A DNA stretch of 64,000 nt from Bradyrhizobium sp. NDS-1 (GTDB taxonomy: Bacteria; Pseudomonadota; Alphaproteobacteria; Rhizobiales; Xanthobacteraceae), in the NCBI RefSeq assembly GCF_032918005.1, contig NZ_CP136628.1:6991501-7055500 (forward strand), given 5' to 3'. Both the position numbers and the translations under genes were made by a program. The notes below the pieces were generated by a model. It did not search any database. It worked only from the letters and a program-made list of their open reading frames with translations, and had not been told where the DNA came from. Of this stretch, positions 8,755-16,379 are shown piece after piece. The stretch's first letter is position 1. Each line of letters opens with the position of its first letter.

Positions 8755-9120
8755 GGGTGGAAACGACAAGCTGACGCCCTCATTGACGTGACAAGAAAAA
8801 TTGGAGCGTTCAGCGCAACTTCTTCTTGGACCGGTCAAATCGCCGGGACGCGCGATTTATGACATCTCCCGCGGCGGAATGCAGCCGGGGGGAACCGGAA
8901 AATCGCCAAGTGTGGCTAACTTGTGATAGGATGACTAATCGCCGCGGCGGCCTGGAGTAAGGTTACCTCCGGCTCGAAATTTGCTTTCCGCTGCCTTCGC
9001 GCTATCATTGACGGCAGCGAATATCGTTCTTTTTTCAGATGTTTATGAATTGCAGAGGCGCCCGCCGCGACCACGTCCGCGAGCCGCCGGCCACCTAAAG
9101 AATAAGGCCCGAGTGCTGCC
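8755..9120. other. Intergenic region, 366 bases, divergent promoters
   Basis: No credible gene is seen; the open frames here are antisense shadows. The region separates two divergent genes and so must hold both promoters. One inverted repeat is visible, CGCTGCC (8990-8996) with GGCAGCG (9014-9020), followed a few bases later by a T-rich stretch (about 9027-9036); the spacing is poor for a terminator. Confidence 0.5.
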
Positions 9121-10566
9121 ATGAGTACTGAAGGCCCCATTTCATCACCGACCGAGCCGCCGCCCCGGCGTCCCAAGGTCATCAAGACCAATCAGCAGCA
9201 GGTCTTTCTCTACGTCGTGCTGACCCTGTTGTTGTCGCTCGCCACTGTCTGGGGCGGCCGCGCCATGCTGCACAATTCGGAAACGCTGACTTTTGCCGTC
9301 AGCGCTCCCAACAGCGACGAGGCGCTGTTCGCGGCCAAGTTCGCCACCGTGCTGAAGACCAACGCCTCGCGCTTCCGGATCAAGATCGTCAACAACGCGG
9401 ACAATGCCAAGGCGCTCGCACAGTTCGACCGCAAGGAGGCCGACCTTGCCGTCCTGCGCACCGACGCCAAGGTGCCGCTGCGGGCGCGCACGCTCGCGAT
9501 CCTCGAACACGATCTCGTGCTTCTGCTCGGTCCCGGCAGCAAGAAGATCAAGTCGATCGCCGAGTTGAGGAAGAAAAAGGTCGCGGTCGTCGCCGAGAAC
9601 GAGTCGTCCCTCGCTTTCGTCCGCAGCATCCTCGACATCCCCGACGGTCCGGACGCCGCAAAAATCCAGATGGCGCCGCAGGGCTCGACGCTCGACAAGC
9701 TGTTTGCAGCGCCAAACGGCTTCGGCGCGGTGATCGCCATCGTCCATGCCTCCAGGGCAGTGCGGGACAAGACCTATGAGCTGGCCGCCAAGCGCGGCGG
9801 CTTCACGCTCAACGCGATCGACGAGGCCAAGGTGCTGGCGCGGAGATTGCCGGGCATTTCCAGCGAGACGCTGGCGGCGGGCACGCTGTCGGCCTCGCCG
9901 CAAATTCCCGAAGACGATCTCGACACGATCGGGCTCGAATGGCTGCTGGTCGCGCAATCCAGAATGTCGCCGAGCACGGCAGGCGAGCTCGCACGCATCA
10001 TCTATGAAAACAAATCAGCGCTCGGGCTCGACAATGGCTTTGCCACCAGAATAGAGCCGGCTTCGGTCGAGAAGGACGCCTTCGTGATCGCGCATCAGGG
10101 CGCGGCCGACTACATCAACGACGACACCAAGTCGTTCATGGATAAGTACAGCGACCTGATGTATCTGGGCGCCGTCGCGCTCAGCGTCATCGGCTCGATC
10201 TTCGCCGCGATCTACGCCAAGATCACCCGCATCGCGCCCGAGAAGGCCAGCGAGCTCTCCACAGCCATCCTCGACATCGGCGAGCGGATCGAGCACGCCC
10301 ACTCTCTGGATCAGCTCGAATGTCTCCAGGACGAATTGGAGGGGATCTTGCGCCGCGCCGTCATCGGCTTGCGCGACGGCACGATCAGTACTGACGGGCT
10401 CGACACCTTCAAGCTCGGCTACGAATTCGTCCGCGACGAAATCGGCATGCGTCGCGGCTATCTGAAACGTCATGCCGCCGAGGCCGAAAAGGCGCCCCGC
10501 GAGGCGGGTCCTGCCCAGCACGATGAGAGCAATGTCGTGGTGGTGAAGACCGCCCAGAGCGCCTGA
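9121..10566 (+). CDS. Membrane-anchored TAXI-family TRAP solute-binding protein with cytoplasmic tail
   Basis: A 481-residue protein. A proline-rich N-terminus is followed by a transmembrane segment (about 28-48, QVFLYVVLTLLLSLATVWGG), a TAXI/NMT1-type periplasmic binding domain (about 55-330), a second hydrophobic segment (about 346-366, MYLGAVALSVIGSIFAAIYA) and a helical C-terminal domain of about 110 residues that should be cytoplasmic. TAXI proteins normally are soluble or lipoproteins serving TRAP transporters; no TRAP permease is nearby. The topology suggests a tethered sensor or a transporter-independent role. Family assignment is fairly secure; role is inference. Confidence 0.8.
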   Translation: MSTEGPISSPTEPPPRRPKVIKTNQQQVFLYVVLTLLLSLATVWGGRAMLHNSETLTFAVSAPNSDEALFAAKFATVLKTNASRFRIKIVNNADNAKALAQFDRKEADLAVLRTDAKVPLRARTLAILEHDLVLLLGPGSKKIKSIAELRKKKVAVVAENESSLAFVRSILDIPDGPDAAKIQMAPQGSTLDKLFAAPNGFGAVIAIVHASRAVRDKTYELAAKRGGFTLNAIDEAKVLARRLPGISSETLAAGTLSASPQIPEDDLDTIGLEWLLVAQSRMSPSTAGELARIIYENKSALGLDNGFATRIEPASVEKDAFVIAHQGAADYINDDTKSFMDKYSDLMYLGAVALSVIGSIFAAIYAKITRIAPEKASELSTAILDIGERIEHAHSLDQLECLQDELEGILRRAVIGLRDGTISTDGLDTFKLGYEFVRDEIGMRRGYLKRHAAEAEKAPREAGPAQHDESNVVVVKTAQSA

Positions 10567-10683
10567 AGGAGCCGATGCAGCTCGCCCGGAGCCCTGCCGG
10601 GTTCCCCGTCTAGCACGGGGCGAAATTCGGGAACCGCCGCGATCTGCAACCGTTGGTTTCCGGTTACAACCGGAGACCGCAGC

Positions 10684-10902
10684 ATGCGTGCACTCCTCGT
10701 CGTCCTCCTCCTGGGAATGCTGGCGGCGGCCGGCTACTTCGCTTACTCCGCAATGGCGGTCGAAGGTGAGCCGATCCCGACGGAAGGCTATGTGGCGCTG
10801 GCACTGGGCGCGGGATTTTCCATCATTATCGGCATCGGACTGATGGTGCTGCTGTTTTTCAGCAGCCGCCGCGGTTACGACGAGCCGCCGCATTTCAGGT
10901 AG
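10684..10902 (+). CDS. Small two-helix membrane protein
   Basis: A 72-residue protein with a hydrophobic N-terminal helix (ALLVVLLLGMLAAAGYFAYS) and a second one (VALALGAGFSIIIGIGLMVLLFF) and a short charged tail. A GGAGACC site lies upstream of the ATG. Two membrane spans with both ends on one side are likely. It follows the TAXI protein by 117 bases on the same strand; a functional link is possible but unproven. No family recognised. Confidence 0.7.
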   Translation: MRALLVVLLLGMLAAAGYFAYSAMAVEGEPIPTEGYVALALGAGFSIIIGIGLMVLLFFSSRRGYDEPPHFR

Positions 10903-11054
10903 CGGCCCCAGCCGGCCTTTCTCATCGGCCCTCGGCCTGTTTTTCGACGACGCCTGGGCCCGGGCCCGTCGTTGACGGCCTCGACCCGGGCGGGCACTTT
11001 GGCGCCGACGTCCCAGCCGGGACCGTAAGAGCCGGAACCGAGCCGCCTTCCCGC

Positions 11055-11201
11055 ATGTCCAAGCCGATGATCTCCGCTCTGGCCCAGTTCGCGGCCGCCA
11101 CGGCCGGCCGCAACATGACCAAAGCGGCCCATGCGCGGCACGCGGATCTCGCGGAGACCATCGACGCCGAGGCGAAACGGCGCGCGCTCGAAAACAGCTA
11201 A
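11055..11201 (+). CDS. Possible 48-residue small protein
   Basis: An ATG frame of 48 residues (MSKPMISALAQFAAATAG... ending ETIDAEAKRRALENS) ends at 11201, just before the crotonase ribosome site. Its composition is that of an amphipathic, charged helix rather than of random GC-rich DNA, and it keeps a G/C bias in third positions. No convincing ribosome site is seen upstream, so I give moderate confidence. It might be a small conserved protein or a leader. Confidence 0.4.
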   Translation: MSKPMISALAQFAAATAGRNMTKAAHARHADLAETIDAEAKRRALENS

Positions 11202-11213
11202 ATGGAGACAAGA

Positions 11214-11999
11214 ATGTCGGACATCACCGACGCAGCCACCGGCCCCCTGCTCGAACGCCGCGGCGCACGCGCCACCATCCGCCTCAACCGGCCCAAGCAT
11301 CTCAACCGGCTCCAGGCGGAGGACCTCGACGAGCTCGTCAGACTGTTCGACCAGATCGAGACAGATCCAGCCATCCGCGTGCTGGTGCTGACCGGCACCG
11401 GCCGCGTCTTCTCCGCCGGTTACGACCTCAATTCGGTCGCCGAGCGCGCCGTCAGCGCAAACGAGCAGCAGAGTGCGGGCTCCGCCTTCGAGGTGGTCGT
11501 CAACCGGCTGGAGGATTTGGGCATGCCGACGATCTGCCGGCTCAATGGCGGCGTCTACGGGGGCTCGACCGACCTCGCGCTCGCCTGCGATTTCCGCGTC
11601 GGGGTCGACACCGCCGAGATGTTCATGCCGGCGGCGCGGCTCGGGCTGCATTATTACCGGAGCGGCATCAAACGCTACGTCACGCGGCTCGGCGTCGACA
11701 ATGCGAAAAAACTGTTCCTGACCGCGCAGAAGATCAGTGCACCGGAGATGCTGCGCATCGGCTATCTCACCGACATGGTGCCGGTGGAATTCCTGGACGA
11801 GGAGGTCGACAAGCTCGCTGGCGTCCTCGCCGGCAACGCGCCGCAGGCGATGCGTGGCATGAAGCGGGCGATCAACGAGTTCGCCCGCGGCGAGCTCGAT
11901 GATCGCGCCGCCGACCAGCGCCACCGCGACAGCATGCGCGGTGACGAGATCAAGGAAGGTATCAAGGCGTTCGCGGAGAAGCGAGCGCCGAAGTTTTAG
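11214..11999 (+). CDS. Crotonase-fold protein lacking canonical glutamates
   Basis: A 261-residue enoyl-CoA hydratase/isomerase-fold protein with oxyanion-hole segments FSAGYDL (66-72) and GGVYGGSTDLALACD (112-126). The first catalytic glutamate position is aspartate (D120) and the second is alanine (A140 in MPAARLGL), so classical hydration is unlikely; isomerase, hydrolase or decarboxylase chemistry is possible. The start at ATG 11214 has GGAGACAAGA upstream; the ATG at 11202 overlaps that site and is unlikely. It is isolated from other beta-oxidation genes. Confidence 0.8.
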   Translation: MSDITDAATGPLLERRGARATIRLNRPKHLNRLQAEDLDELVRLFDQIETDPAIRVLVLTGTGRVFSAGYDLNSVAERAVSANEQQSAGSAFEVVVNRLEDLGMPTICRLNGGVYGGSTDLALACDFRVGVDTAEMFMPAARLGLHYYRSGIKRYVTRLGVDNAKKLFLTAQKISAPEMLRIGYLTDMVPVEFLDEEVDKLAGVLAGNAPQAMRGMKRAINEFARGELDDRAADQRHRDSMRGDEIKEGIKAFAEKRAPKF

Positions 12000-12029
12000 C
12001 TCCGAATCTTCGCAAGACACCACCCTGTG

Positions 12030-12070
12030 GTTATGGGTCCCGGGTCTGCGCCTACGCTTGCCCGGGAATG
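12030..12070. repeat. Partial REP-like element (TATGGGTCCC family)
   Basis: TTATGGGTCCCGGGTCTGCG continues to CTTGCCCGGGAATG. The left part matches the arms at 231-258 and at 47329-47362; the centre is changed. It lies between convergent genes. Confidence 0.55.
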
Positions 12071-12084
12071 TGAGGCGCGCGCCC

Positions 12085-12744
12085 TCAGCCTCCGACCGCC
12101 TTGGCATGCTCCGCAGCCATCTCGTCGTCCGCCGCATTGATTCGCTGGAACGCCGGCCGTGCGGTCATACGTTCGGCATAGCGGACGAAGACGTCCTTCT
12201 TCGGCACGATGCCGAACATCATGGTCCAGCTGAACGCGACGCCCCACAGCACATCGGCAGCCGTCATACGCTCGCCGAGCAGATACGGCCCCTTCGACAG
12301 CTGCGCTTCGAGCGCGCCGAGCATGGTGTCGTAGTCGGCATAGGGCGACTGCGTGATGGGCGCCGGCTCGCGCTGCATGAACTTATCGATCAGCGCCGGC
12401 TCGAAGGATGAGCCGTAATAGGCGATCCAGCGCAGATAAGGACCGCGCAACGAATCGTTCAGCGCCGGGGTCAGCCCCGCCTGCGGAAACAGATCGGCGA
12501 GATGGATGGTGATCGCGACCTGCTCGGTTACCAGGGCGTCGCCGTGGCGAATCGCCGGCACCTTGCCGAGCGGATTGATGGCGAGATAGGCGGGTTGACG
12601 CTGCTCGCCGGCCTTCATGTTGAGGACATGGAGATCGTAGGGCGCCCCCAGCTCCTCCAGCAGCACCCGCGTGCCGGTGGCGCGGCTTTGCGGCGAGTAG
12701 TACAGCGTGATGCGGCTCGGATCGGTCATGGCAGGTCCGGTCAT
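12085..12744 (-). CDS. Glutathione S-transferase
   Basis: A 219-residue GST beginning MTGPAMTDPSRITLYYSPQS. The thioredoxin-like domain has the active region YSPQSRATGTRVLLEELG (Ser/Arg), the cis-Pro loop GKVPAIRHGD, and TEQVAITIHL for the glutathione gamma-glutamyl group. The helical domain follows (ADYDTMLGALEAQLSKGPYLLGERMTAADV, with the N-capping box S/T-x-x-D). The first ATG at 12744 has AGGAGACC upstream. It is divergent from a YafY-type regulator with a perfect palindrome between, so expression is likely controlled by it. Probable role: conjugation of glutathione to electrophiles. Confidence 0.88.
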   Translation of the reverse strand: MTGPAMTDPSRITLYYSPQSRATGTRVLLEELGAPYDLHVLNMKAGEQRQPAYLAINPLGKVPAIRHGDALVTEQVAITIHLADLFPQAGLTPALNDSLRGPYLRWIAYYGSSFEPALIDKFMQREPAPITQSPYADYDTMLGALEAQLSKGPYLLGERMTAADVLWGVAFSWTMMFGIVPKKDVFVRYAERMTARPAFQRINAADDEMAAEHAKAVGG

Positions 12745-12789
12745 AACAGGTCTCCTGGGGTGTCGTCTGACGACGCGTCTTGTAGAGAC

Positions 12790-12818
12790 CCATACCTGAC
12801 ATCCTGTGTCAGGTATGG
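12790..12818. promoter_or_regulatory. Perfect 12-bp palindromic operator (WYL/YafY regulator)
   Basis: CCATACCTGACA (12790-12801) and TGTCAGGTATGG (12807-12818) are exact reverse complements around TCCTG. The site lies between the GST start (12744) and the regulator start (12830), ending 11 bases before the regulator ATG. A repressor bound here would cover both divergent promoters. The core ACATCCTGT is shared with 6696-6704 in the first GST/YafY pair. Confidence 0.8.
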
Positions 12819-12829
12819 TTAAAGCAATC

Positions 12830-13810
12830 ATGCGCGCGAGCCGGATGCTGTCGATCCTCACCACCCTCCAGGCCAGGGGGCAGGTTACCGCGCCCGAGCT
12901 CGCGGAGGCCTGCGAGGTCTCCGTGCGCACGATCTATCGCGACATCGACGCGCTGGCGGCGTCCGGCGTTCCCGTTTACGCCGATCGCGGCGCGGAGGGC
13001 GGCTATCGCCTGCTCGACGGCTATCGCGTGCGGCTGAACGGCCTGTCGCAGAGCGAGGCGGGCGCACTGTTCCTGGCGGGATTGCCGGGGCCGGCCGCGG
13101 CGCTCGGGCTCGATGCTGCGATGATCGCCGCGCAGAACAAGCTGATGGCCGCGCTGCCGGCTAATCTGCGCGAGGACGCCGGACGGATGCAGGAGCGTTT
13201 TCACCTAGACGCGCCGGGCTGGTTTGGCGAGACCGAAGACCCAAAGCACCTGCGCACGATCGCCGGGGCGGCCTTGCGCGGGTCGCTAATCAAGATTCGC
13301 TACCAGAGCTGGCGCTCAGAGAAGCAGCGCCGCGTTGCGCCGCTCGGCCTCGTGCTGAAGGGCGGCAGCTGGTATCTCGCAGGGCAGGTCGACGGCAACG
13401 TCCGCACCTATCGCGTCGCGCGCGTGCTCGACTGCACGGCGCTCGACGATCGCTTCGAGCGCCCCGCCGATTTCGATCTCGCCGCATATTGGCAGGCTTC
13501 GACGCTTCGTCTCGAGGCCGAGATGCATCCCAATGTCGCTGTCGTGCGGCTGTCGCCGTTCGGCGTCAAGCTGCTCGATGCCTTGAGCCAGCCCTATGTC
13601 AAGGCGCGCACGCAGCTCGAAGAGAGCGCTGATGCCGACGGCTGGCGCATTGCGCGCGTGCCCGTCGGCAAGACATCCTGGCACGCCGCAGCCGAATTGT
13701 TGCGGCTGGGTCCCGAGGCGGAGGTGCTGGAGCCCGCCGATCTCCGCGACAAGATGACGGAGCTGACGCAGGCCATGGCCGCGCGCTACCGCGCGGCGCA
13801 TAAAACCTGA
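12830..13810 (+). CDS. YafY-family HTH/WYL-domain transcriptional regulator
   Basis: A 326-residue regulator: HTH_11 at 1-60 (MRASRMLSILTTLQARGQVTAPELAE through VSVRTIYRDIDAL), the PVYADRGAEGGYRLLDGYR wing typical of YafY proteins, a WYL domain (LIKIRYQSWRSEKQRRVAPLGLVLKGGSWYLAGQ, about 155-190) and a C-terminal WCX-like domain. The start ATG 12830 corresponds to the conserved MRASRLLSI start; earlier in-frame GTG/ATG codons fall inside the operator palindrome. Divergent from a GST. It is longer than the paralogue at 6754-7452 by about 95 residues. Confidence 0.9.
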   Translation: MRASRMLSILTTLQARGQVTAPELAEACEVSVRTIYRDIDALAASGVPVYADRGAEGGYRLLDGYRVRLNGLSQSEAGALFLAGLPGPAAALGLDAAMIAAQNKLMAALPANLREDAGRMQERFHLDAPGWFGETEDPKHLRTIAGAALRGSLIKIRYQSWRSEKQRRVAPLGLVLKGGSWYLAGQVDGNVRTYRVARVLDCTALDDRFERPADFDLAAYWQASTLRLEAEMHPNVAVVRLSPFGVKLLDALSQPYVKARTQLEESADADGWRIARVPVGKTSWHAAAELLRLGPEAEVLEPADLRDKMTELTQAMAARYRAAHKT

Positions 13811-13947
13811 CCGCGGCGTGCATCGCCGCAGCCGACGAAACAATCCTGAAACACGATTCTCGGCCAACGGCGTGAACGCATTCGCGTCTCGGCCCGACCG
13901 AGATGCAGGGACACAGCAATGGCCCTAGCGCCAAATGGAGAATGAAG

Positions 13948-14196
13948 ATGTTTCGTAAGCTTGCACTTGGTCTGATCGCCGCCGGCTCGCTCGCTGTCGC
14001 CGCTCTCGCCCCCACCGCCGCTTCGGCCGGCGGCTTCCATCATCACCACGGTCATCACCACTGGGGTCCCGGCTGGGGCTTTGGCGGTATCTACCTCAAC
14101 ACCGGCGTCAGCAACTGCTACCAGGAACGCCTCGTCCGCACCCGTCACGGCATGCGCGTCCGCGTCGTGAATGTCTGCGCCTACGGGATCTACTGA
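13948..14196 (+). CDS. Secreted histidine-rich small protein
   Basis: An 82-residue protein with a clear Sec signal peptide (MFRKLALGLIAAGSLAVAAL, cleavage near ASA-GG at about residue 28) followed by a histidine cluster (FHHHHGHHHWGPGWGFGG) and a C-terminal pair of cysteines (SNCYQE, VNVCAYG) that could form a disulfide in the periplasm. GGAG lies seven bases before ATG 13948. The His cluster suggests binding of Zn, Ni or Cu; this is inference. Similar short His/Gly/Trp-rich exported proteins are common in Bradyrhizobium. It stands alone with its own downstream hairpin. Confidence 0.8.
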   Translation: MFRKLALGLIAAGSLAVAALAPTAASAGGFHHHHGHHHWGPGWGFGGIYLNTGVSNCYQERLVRTRHGMRVRVVNVCAYGIY

Positions 14197-14211
14197 TATC
14201 GCCTTCACGAC

Positions 14212-14243
14212 AAAGCTCCGGTCGCACTGCGACCGGGGCTTTG
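14212..14243. terminator. Bidirectional hairpin terminator
   Basis: AAAGC-t-CCGGTCGC (14212-14225) pairs with GCGACCGG-g-GCTTT (14229-14242), flanked by A- and T-rich ends. It lies between the convergent His-rich protein and desaturase genes and could end both. Confidence 0.75.
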
Positions 14244-14250
14244 CATTTGA

Positions 14251-15198
14251 CTAGCCGCCCTGCCGCTGCCGGCGAAACCAGGCCCACGTCTCGCGCGTCG
14301 TTCTGATGTAGCCGCGGCCGCGATGCACGATCTCGCCGTCGACGATCTCGTTCAGCCTGGGCAGCGCATGGAAGGGGATCGAGGGATAAGCATGGTGCTC
14401 GACGTGGTAGGGCATGTTCCACGCGAACCATTTGACGACCGCGCCGGTGTAGGTGGTGCGGGTGTTCTGGAAGGCGCTGCGGGTGCGGTCGCAGCCAGTA
14501 TGCTCGGCATAGAGATAGGGCCGCAGGAAGAACTGCCCGATGACGAGCGGCACGATCCAGACCCAAAGCAGCAACGCTGACGAGAACCACAGCGAGAGCG
14601 CGAGCATCAGGACATAGAGCGCGACATAGGCGCGCGCCTCGATGACGATGGTGGCGCGCTTGCCCTCGGGAATCCAGGGGACAGTGACCTTGCCCGTGAC
14701 GGCATGGCCGAGCATCAGCCGCAGACGGCCGGCGACCTGGAGCAGGCCGCTATAGGCAATCGCGAGCTGCGTGTCGGATTTGGGCTTCACGCCGACGACC
14801 AACTCGGGGTCCTTGTCCGGATCCTGGGTGTAACGGTGATGATCCCAGTGGAACAGGCAGTAATATTCGTAGGGCAATCCGACGATGAAGCCTGAGAGAT
14901 AGCCGACCGCGAGGTTGAGACCGCGGCTTTTGAACGCGGTCTTATGCGCCGTCTCGTGCACCGCCATGAACAGGAAGGCGACGAAATAGCCCTGCACCGC
15001 CATCAACGGCAGCGCCCAGAGGACGCCGTATGTCGCACTGACCTTCCATATCAGCGTGCCGACCAGCGCGATCACGCCATAATGGCAGAGGCTACGCGCC
15101 GCGCCCTGGACATTGGAGCGCATCGACAATTCGCGCAGCATCGCCGGCGTCAGCGGCTTCAGGCGGTGGCCGGACTCTGAAACGGTCGCGTCAGTCAT
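14251..15198 (-). CDS. Fatty acid desaturase (membrane di-iron)
   Basis: A 315-residue integral membrane desaturase with the three histidine boxes that bind the di-iron centre: HETAHK (about residue 81), HWDHHRY (about 117) and HVEHHAYPSIPF (about 267). Several membrane helices lie between them (for instance GYFVAFLFMAV, YVALYVLMLALSLWF). Such enzymes insert double bonds or hydroxyls into lipids or carotenoids. It lies 15 bases downstream of a MetX-like gene on the same strand and likely shares its promoter at about 16320. Substrate unknown. Confidence 0.88.
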   Translation of the reverse strand: MTDATVSESGHRLKPLTPAMLRELSMRSNVQGAARSLCHYGVIALVGTLIWKVSATYGVLWALPLMAVQGYFVAFLFMAVHETAHKTAFKSRGLNLAVGYLSGFIVGLPYEYYCLFHWDHHRYTQDPDKDPELVVGVKPKSDTQLAIAYSGLLQVAGRLRLMLGHAVTGKVTVPWIPEGKRATIVIEARAYVALYVLMLALSLWFSSALLLWVWIVPLVIGQFFLRPYLYAEHTGCDRTRSAFQNTRTTYTGAVVKWFAWNMPYHVEHHAYPSIPFHALPRLNEIVDGEIVHRGRGYIRTTRETWAWFRRQRQGG

Positions 15199-15213
15199 GG
15201 TCGGATGCCTCTG

Positions 15214-16224
15214 TCACTTGCCGAGAAGGGCTGCGATCTCGGCCTTGATGAAGGCCTGGTCGCGCAGATTGCCAACGGGGTTGCCGGCGCGATGGCCGTG
15301 CAGGGACGGGATCGGATGCAGCACGGCCGATCTCGCGTTGGTCAGCCGGCCGAGTTCGTCCTCGTTGTCGCGGACGTCGAAATAACGATCGGTCGCGCCC
15401 GGCATCAGCAGCATGTGCGCCCTGATCGCCGCCAGCGCCCGATCGAGGTTGCCGCCGAATGCTCCACAGCGACTGATGTCGCCACGCTGCCAGATGCCGA
15501 TCTGCGCCAGGAGATCATTGGCGTCGCGGCGGGCAAAGGCCGCATCCCAGGTGCGAACGAGGTAGTCCTCCAGCGAGGCGAAGCCGGCCTCGCGCCAGAG
15601 CTCGTCGCGATAGAACCCGTGTGACATCGCCCAGCCGGCATAGACGCGCCCCATGGCGCGATAGCCGGCGACGGGCTTCCCGGCGAAACGGCCGTCGCGG
15701 AAGGCGGGATCGGCGGTGAGCGCCGCCTTCACGCTTTCCAGGAAGACGTAATTATAGGGCGCACAACGCGCACTGCCGCAGACCACGGCCGCGCGCGCGA
15801 CCATATCGGGATGCAGCGCCGCCCAGTGATAGGCCTGCATGCCGCCCATCGACCAGCCGTAGACGAGGGCGAGCCTTGCGATGCCGAAGCGCTCGGTGAG
15901 CAGCCGGTGCTGGACCGCGACCGCATCGTGATAAGTCACCTCGGGGAACGGCGCCGCGGTATTCGACGGCGAGGACGACAGGCCGTTGCCGAACAAGTTC
16001 GGGACAATGATGAAATAGCGCGTGGGATCGAGCACGCCGTCCGGGCCGATCAGCCACTCGGTGTCGAAATGCTGCGCGCTGAACGAGGTCGGATAGAGGA
16101 TGACGTTGTCCTTTGCCGGGCTCAACGTGCCGTAGGTCTTGTAGGCGAGCTTCAGCGCGGAGAAGACGGCCCCGGACTGGAGGGTGACGTCGCCGGCTTC
16201 GAAGATGTCGTAATGTGCCGTCAA
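15214..16224 (-). CDS. Alpha/beta hydrolase of the homoserine O-acetyltransferase (MetX-like) family
   Basis: A 336-residue alpha/beta-hydrolase. The nucleophile elbow is GWSMGGMQAYHW (Ser125), like the SMGGMQ of MetX acyltransferases; the acid Asp is in GATDRYFD and the His in SLHGHRAGNP near the C-terminus. The start is probably TTG at 16224, with GGGAG eight bases upstream; no ATG is suitably placed. It is shorter than true MetX and lies with a desaturase rather than methionine genes, so it may be a hydrolase or acyltransferase of another pathway. A perfect palindrome lies about 100 bases upstream. Confidence 0.82.
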   Translation of the reverse strand: MTAHYDIFEAGDVTLQSGAVFSALKLAYKTYGTLSPAKDNVILYPTSFSAQHFDTEWLIGPDGVLDPTRYFIIVPNLFGNGLSSSPSNTAAPFPEVTYHDAVAVQHRLLTERFGIARLALVYGWSMGGMQAYHWAALHPDMVARAAVVCGSARCAPYNYVFLESVKAALTADPAFRDGRFAGKPVAGYRAMGRVYAGWAMSHGFYRDELWREAGFASLEDYLVRTWDAAFARRDANDLLAQIGIWQRGDISRCGAFGGNLDRALAAIRAHMLLMPGATDRYFDVRDNEDELGRLTNARSAVLHPIPSLHGHRAGNPVGNLRDQAFIKAEIAALLGK

Positions 16225-16320
16225 GAACCGAACTCCCGCTCGCCACCCGGAATGCGCCGCTTGAGGCGGGATGCATCGATCATGCCGAACCGGCAGACGC
16301 GCCGTTGCGTCACGCCACAT

Positions 16321-16341
16321 AACTGTACTTATAGTACAGTT
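16321..16341. promoter_or_regulatory. Perfect palindromic operator upstream of the MetX-like/desaturase unit
   Basis: AACTGTACT-TAT-AGTACAGTT is a perfect 9-bp inverted repeat in an AT-rich promoter-like stretch. The only gene it can serve is the minus-strand unit starting at 16224, since the other neighbour ends at 16380. The form is that expected for a TetR-type dimer, but no TetR gene is present in the window. Confidence 0.75.
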
Positions 16342-16379
16342 ATTTTGGACGGGCAAGATACATCCAGCGAACCGACCGC

